A program made the position numbers and the translations under genes. DNA of 64,000 nt. It comes from Marsupella aquatica (lineage: Eukaryota > Marchantiophyta). The notes beneath the pieces were generated by a model. That model had not been told where the DNA came from. It saw only the letters and a list, made by a program, of their open reading frames with translations, and did no database searches. The stretch spans positions 8,680,001-8,744,000 of the forward strand of contig OZ316895.1 in assembly GCA_973895155.1 (NCBI GenBank), written 5' to 3'. Position 1 is the first letter of the stretch, and the number at the start of each line of letters is the position of its first letter. Below, piece by piece: positions 58,560-64,000 of this stretch.

Positions 58560-60829
58560 TCTTAAAGTTCCTAGATCCTGATGGGTTACTTACCAAAGTG
58601 TTTGGTTGCTTGTGCACACCATGAGGATTGTTGAGTGACGGTCATGTTAAGGAGCAAGTGCGGCTTCGGGTATGGGAGTAACCGCTGGGCCGGGTTGATA
58701 GGGCAAGGTACCAAGTTGCTTGCTCAAGAAGTTCCAAGGAGGCATTTGCATAGCAAGTTAATTAGGGTACTTAGGTGAGAGTACTGGGATTGGTGAGGGC
58801 ACTGGGTGCATGGCAAGGTCCACCACTCAAACCCTCTAACCACCAGCTACACCACTAGCAAGCCAGTCCCTTCTATTTCTGGCCATTAAGCAGGTGTTTT
58901 GTGTGCTTATTGATACGGAACGCTACTAATCCCTTAGACACATTTACTGGACAAATTCTTTTAATTATCGAGTTATGAGGTATTGAGTGAGGTATGATGC
59001 CAACCTCCTCCACCTACACTTAAGTCCCAATCTTCTTCAAGTATATTAATTTGTATTCTGCCCCCAAAACTTGCCCAACTGGCTTGGTACGTGGCCGCTA
59101 TATAAGTGTCTTTATCAGTCAAACACATCTAACAGTTACTGATCTCCATTGCATGTCTCTTTGTCGCTACTAGTTGGTGTGGGCAATCTCCAAACAAGCA
59201 GATGCGACACACAAAGCAAAAAACAAACCTTGCGCGCTGACTTGGGTACTGACTGAGATAATTATAACCATGCAACATCCATAAACTCATACATCTTGCA
59301 TGTGCCCCTGATCTGCAAACTAAGTCGTGATGCCAACTGTATTAAGGTCATTGAATTGGTACAAGGAAACATGAATATACACATGGTACACTATATAACT
59401 AGCCAAGAGCTTCCTTTACTGAATGATCCAAGCGCTACTAATGCACAAATGACTTGCCTTAGGCAAAAACGCCCTCATCACTCCATTGCCGAGGTATTTA
59501 TCCTGGCAGCGCACCTGTTGTCCTACTTATGTGTTAAACTAAGTCTATTCCTACTGTAATTTTCCTGAGGGTGTATAGCGGGGCAAGAGCACAAGTGTTT
59601 CTCTTACCAGATCGAGGATCCGCACTCCAAACTATCTAAGTGTCGGGGCCGCCTTTTGCCCTTGATCCAAATCCTAAATATCCTTAAAATGAACATTCTA
59701 ATGCCCCCCTCCAAACCAAAAAAAAACTTGATAGAGAAATCTTTTGTTAGGAAATAACATGAAGTAATTAAAAAATGCTCTCCTCTCAATCCCTGAAAAT
59801 TCCTATGTCACCTATCCCCAAACAACCACCCTCAACCCAAAATTCCTTAATCAATCTGCTCCTTCATTTCATATTTATGTGCCTGGCATGTCTCCATACA
59901 ATATAATGTTATAAATTGCAAGTTGTTTGTAAATGTGATGTGGGCCCCTTGACTTTCCATAGGCATTTCACTGAAGTCATCACATTGTCATTGTCATGCC
60001 TCATACCCACTTCACTTCACCATGTCATTCTCATGCCTGGCAAGTCAACATCAATTCTTAAGGTTCCTTCAGTTGGGACTAGAGTCTTGGCTGGGCAACC
60101 CTTCTCCCAAGGCCTTTCTTAAGCCCTTTGCCAGATCTAATGGTTTAGAATATTTCTGATTTAATCCTATGGTTATATTGAGTTCCCGCTTTTTCCATTT
60201 TCATAAATGGACCATAAGAGTGGAAAGGGATAGCATATTATAGTTGTAGATACGGCCTAAATTAGTTTTTGAAAACTTTTATAATAAACTCATTAATAGT
60301 GTCAAATGTATACACATTGCCCAGGGATTTCTAAGTAGTCTAGCTCTTTTGCATTACTTTGGCTGCCAAGGGGCTAGTAAATATATAACTCTAAACTATA
60401 ATACAATGTTCCGCCTTTTTATGCAATGGTGGTCATTCAAATTTGAAGTGGCTTTTTGAGTGAAAAAAACAGAAACTGCAAAAAGTGGAAGGAATAAACT
60501 ATAGACAAGTGAATTATATATTTGGTGTGAATGAAAAAGTGAATGCAGGCTTCTCCAAGCTAGAAGGAAAATAACAAAGTATACCATGCCCCTCCCTCTA
60601 CCATCCATGCTATACCATGCTCCTCTCTCTCTACCATCCATGCATACAGGTGCTACATAGCAATAGTAGTTTAATTGCAAATATTACATAGTCACTCAAG
60701 TAGGGCATTATAATCTAATCAATGAGAGAACAAGGAGACCAAAAAGTAATAAAACAGAGGGAACCAGAAGAAAAAAATCATCCTTGCTTTGTTATACTTT
60801 GGTGGTTGATGTTGCATCTCTTTTAATTG

Positions 60830-61390
60830 AGTCATGATACCTTTTACCGAACAACATTTTTTATGCAAATGAATGAGATCTTTCTAACAAACAAAATAGT
60901 TTACTCATTCAAGCTATCTTTTGCAACATGGTAGTTTTTCTCAACTACATCTTTAGCACAATGCCATCTATAATTAGGCATTGACATCTTTTGACAAACA
61001 ATATCTTTAGTAAATCACATGTTTTTCGCAATGATATATTTTAATACTTAACAACCTCTTTATCTGAGCAACCACATTGATATTTTACTTGACAACATCT
61101 TTTGTGCAATGCTCTCATTTACTTAACAACTTACATCCTTTACTTAATGACATCTTTTACTTAATTAACGACATCTTTTGCGCAACAACATCTTTTACTT
61201 AACAACATCTTTTGAGCAACCACATATTTACTTAACGACATCTTTTGCACAATGACATATAATTTTATTAGCAACACCTTTTGGACAACCACATGTTTTA
61301 CTTCACGACATGTTTTGCATAACGACATCTTTTACTTAAGGACATCTTTAATGCAACAACATGTTTACGCAATAACATCTTCTGTGCAAT
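60830..61390. repeat. ~20-bp degenerate satellite (ACATCTTTT..CTTAACAAC)
   Basis: More than twenty variants of (A/C)ACATCTTTT(G/A)C.(C/T)AA follow one another. It ends just before PQQ gene 2's stop codon, so it is the 3' flank of that gene. A short relative lies at 11540-11650. Confidence 0.85.
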
Positions 61391-61425
61391 TACGCACGAG
61401 GATCGAACTCGTAACACTATAAAAC

Positions 61426-64000
61426 TCATGGTACGCACAAGGCAATCAGGGAGTGTCCATGAGTTAGATTAGCTGGTTCAGTCAAGAAGTCAGTGGTAGT
61501 TTCACCAATAGGCTGGAAAATACATCCATCCATGATTGCCACCCCTCCAGCAAGAGGCCCTTGGGTTGAGTAAGTCGACAGAACTGCCCCAGTTGCAGAA
61601 TCTAGTGCCACAATTTTGCCTACAGGGGTACTGCTCGAGAAGTTACCTTCTGATTCGCCAAAGACTACACCATTGGCATATGCAACCTGCATCATTCAAT
61701 AGATTATTTGTCAGTCAGAATTGGTGCACTCAAAATGCCAGACTGCGAGAATCACAACATCATCAGTTTGCAGAGGTATCAGTCGTTAGTGTGTGTAACT
61801 TTCCTACTCACCGACACCACCAAAAAAAGACCACTCAACAAGGTCAGCCTAGTGCTCAGTGAGGCCAGCCAAGAGCCCAATGAACGAGGTAAGCCGAGAG
61901 CTCAACAAGGTAAGCCGAGAGCTCAGCGAGGTCAGCAGAAATATTCTACCTCCTATGGGCCACTGAGATCAATAAAACGACCACAAAATTGATGTTCAAG
62001 TTCGGCAAGGCCACGGAGCTTCACTCATACCAGTGACTAGGATATCGGTGACTAATAAGTGATGCGGCTAATTATTTAAGTAGACTTTTAGACAGGAGAG
62101 CCCCCCCTCACCCCCAATTTATAACCTCATCCAAGTGCGGTATACATGGACGAGCTGCTGCAATTATATAATTATGGCGTCTTGACTCTATTTTTAGTTT
62201 CCAGATTACAATTTCAAGACCTTGCGAACATCATGGTTTGGTCACGAAAATCAGTTAAAGACAGCATACCGGTGCTTGCGTACCCACTGGATCAGGGTTG
62301 GCTGTGGACCAGAGGATAGCTCCTGTGGAACCATTCATCGCCACCCAGCCCCCCCAAGTTATCACTCTGGACGATGGCACCAATGTGAAATTCAACTTGA
62401 ATACATTGATGATGTTCGTGAATACCCTTTCACCATCGGTAGCCATGCCCCATGACGCTCCTCCTCCAACAGACCCTGGACCAGCATCCTGCAGGTTTTG
62501 CAAATGTTCCATATCAATGATCATCTTTCGGTGCATTACAGATTAACTATCATAGTCTCAGACTGCGTTGACGTAAATGGGCAAGTCCACGGCCATGTTA
62601 TATCTGCAGAACAGAACTCCAAGTCTGATAAGTCTTGTAATTAAATAATGATGAGGTCGACGCACCCTATCACACAGTTCGCATATCTATCGATGAAATT
62701 GAACAATTGCCATCATTGATGTCCCATGTATTAACGATATATTGGTGGGGACATAATCGGTGACTTGCCCCGAAAATGTAGGGCATCAACAGATCGAGTG
62801 CTAGTCAGCATCCACGATGACAAAAGTAATGCATGTAAAAGCGGCAACGTTTCGATGGAACATGAAAAAGTTTAAGCGGTGTGTGCGTCACGACGAAGAG
62901 CACTTACAGTTTCCCAAACTATCCCTCCAGTCTCTCGATCAAGAGCATGAACGATCCCATTCTTCTGACCGGCAACCACGACATCCCTCAATTTGCATGT
63001 CGAGTTATGCTCTTCCTTGATCGTTAGCAGGAACGGAGCTTCTCCAAAGTCCGAATCCGGTCCAAGAATTGGGGGGCAATTGGGCAAGGGGACAGGGGAA
63101 AGGAAACAAACATAAGTCCAAGTATCATAGGCGCCCAGATGTGTAGACCACGCGATTTTGCCAGTGTCGATGTTGATGGCAACAAAGGATTCGGCGTGAT
63201 TGTCCGGGTGGATGCATGGATCGGGGAAGGTGGCGTTGGTCTTGTTCAATTGCGCTTGTTCACAAGCCGTAATATCTGGAGGGGTGGTGTAGTCGTTCCC
63301 CGTGGCAATATATATTAACCTCCTGGAGGTATCAATTGCTGGACTGCTCCCCCAAATGGCCGCTCCCGAATAGAGCCCCATCTGCTTGTGGTTGTCAGGA
63401 AGCATGGACACTCGCCACACTGTCTCTCCCGTCTTAGCGTTGAGCTTAAACATCGCACCTTGAAAGGTACAGCAGGTTGCTGGTGGACCAGACTCTTCCC
63501 AGGAGCTCGTGCCGATGTAGAATGCACTGCACAAATTTCACGATAGAAGACAGCACATTAGCCACCAGATTACTAGGGGTTTGACAGCTCCAAGGTATAA
63601 CGTAGCTAAAGCGGCAAGTTAATTGATCTCGGCGACGGAGTAATACATATAGAGTCGATGAATCAATGGTGCAAGTACAGGGAATGTACTTGTAGTCAGC
63701 AATGAAGGTACGGTGGTAAAAGAGTCATGAAATCGTCAGACTGACCCTTGGTAGTACGTCCCGGATTGTTCTAAGATGCACCATTGCTGAGAATCCAAGC
63801 TAGTCCACCAAACCACCGCTCCAGTAGATCTGTTCAACGCCAGCACATAGCACGGACCATAGATCCCGACCAGTAGCAGGGGTCCGGCTATGGTTGGAGT
63901 TGATCTGGAAATAAGATCAGGAGCTTTGGAAAGTGACGGTGTATTATTTTTTATTTGCGGCATAACGTAGATTCCTTCCAACAGTCCTGGAATTGTCGGA
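61426..64000 (-). CDS. Secreted PQQ beta-propeller, PVA-dehydrogenase-like, copy 2 (partial, runs off right edge)
   Basis: Tandem paralogue of the gene at 52650-56497 with the same exon structure: exon 5 61426-61686, exon 4 62270-62488, exon 3 62908-63526, exon 2 from 63746 to beyond the window. Exon 3 and 4 lengths are identical to copy 1 once its extra base is discounted. Exon 3 is open throughout here: the frame passes through TGNDYTTPPDITACEQ with no shift. Motifs include NRSTGAVVWWTSL, FKLNAKTGETVWRVSMLPDN, HALDRETGGIVWET and VALDSATGAVLSTYS. The C-terminus ends ALCVP, three residues shorter than copy 1. The signal-peptide exon lies outside the window. Intron 4 is longer than in copy 1 and holds a 21-bp repeat. 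Confidence 0.9.
61842..61938. repeat. ~21-bp tandem repeat in PQQ gene 2 intron 4
   Basis: About five units of GGT(A/C)AGCC.AGAGCTCA.C(A/G)A, absent from the matching intron of copy 1. Each GGTAAGCC could look like a splice donor on the plus strand only, so it should not affect the minus-strand gene. Confidence 0.8.

Larger units (their letters stand above)
56902..60829. other. Intergenic region between the two PQQ genes
   Basis: No intact gene. It contains an inverted repeat at 57070-57210 and repeated CACACTCCCTATTAAACTCTAGGG phrases near 57220 and 57307. A decayed coding-like segment lies at 58086-58559. A 68-aa frame at 59916-60122 and others lack motifs. Confidence 0.5.

Noticed and set aside
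61386-61414. tRNA T-arm-like sequence on the minus strand (ACGAGTTCGATCCTCGT)
   Set aside because: The 5-bp stem and TTCGATC loop are perfect, but no acceptor, D or anticodon arm is found at the right distance, and it directly follows the PQQ gene 2 stop codon.
1-64000. CRISPR arrays, bacterial operons or ribosome binding sites
   Set aside because: The genes are split by spliceosomal introns and belong to plant families; tandem repeats have no spacer pattern.

Overview
The window is nuclear DNA from a land plant. Genes are sparse and mostly multi-exon with GT-AG introns. Protein types include a plant-type molybdenum cofactor sulfurase, a PP2 (Nictaba-like) lectin fused to DC1 zinc fingers, and plant polyvinyl-alcohol-dehydrogenase-like PQQ proteins. 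A telo-box lies upstream of a ribosome-biogenesis gene. The combination suggests a bryophyte, lycophyte or fern rather than a flowering plant, but that is inference; no species was identified.

Layout. 3.4-9.1 kb holds two genes read without introns: a UTP18-like U3 snoRNP WD40 protein (+) and a molybdenum cofactor sulfurase (-). 9.1-14.7 kb is non-coding and rich in tandem duplications and one long inverted repeat. 14.7-18.4 kb holds a nine-exon WD40 gene (-) of the C2A9.03-like family; all nine exons join in phase (450 aa). 19-25 kb is repeat-rich, including about eight copies of a ~95-bp minisatellite. 25.4-26.3 kb is a decayed piece of a non-LTR retroelement, followed by unrecognised coding-like remnants to 27.9 kb. 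28.9-32.2 kb holds a four-exon gene (-) for a 529-aa protein joining an MLKL/HeLo-like helical domain, a PP2 lectin and two DC1 fingers.

34.3-35.2 kb is a TA-flanked inverted-repeat transposon inserted inside a 36-bp minisatellite. 38.8-43.5 kb is an apparently complete, intact non-LTR retroelement (zinc finger, reverse transcriptase with SDD in the catalytic box, restriction-like endonuclease) with an exact 13-bp target duplication. Two 5'-truncated or decayed relatives lie at 25.4 and 37.5 kb. 44.6-45.35 kb looks like a pogo/Tigger-type element. 46.4-49.0 kb is a four-exon gene (+) for an unrecognised 239-aa charged coiled-coil protein. 52.6-56.5 kb and 61.4 kb to the window end are two tandem (-) copies of a secreted PQQ beta-propeller (PVA-dehydrogenase-like) gene. 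The first carries a +1 frameshift in a C8 run; the second is open as far as it can be seen but runs off the right edge.

The genes do not form an obvious shared pathway. They are a typical plant mix of housekeeping genes (UTP18, MoCo sulfurase), an immune-like fusion protein and a tandem family of secreted propellers, separated by transposons and minisatellites.
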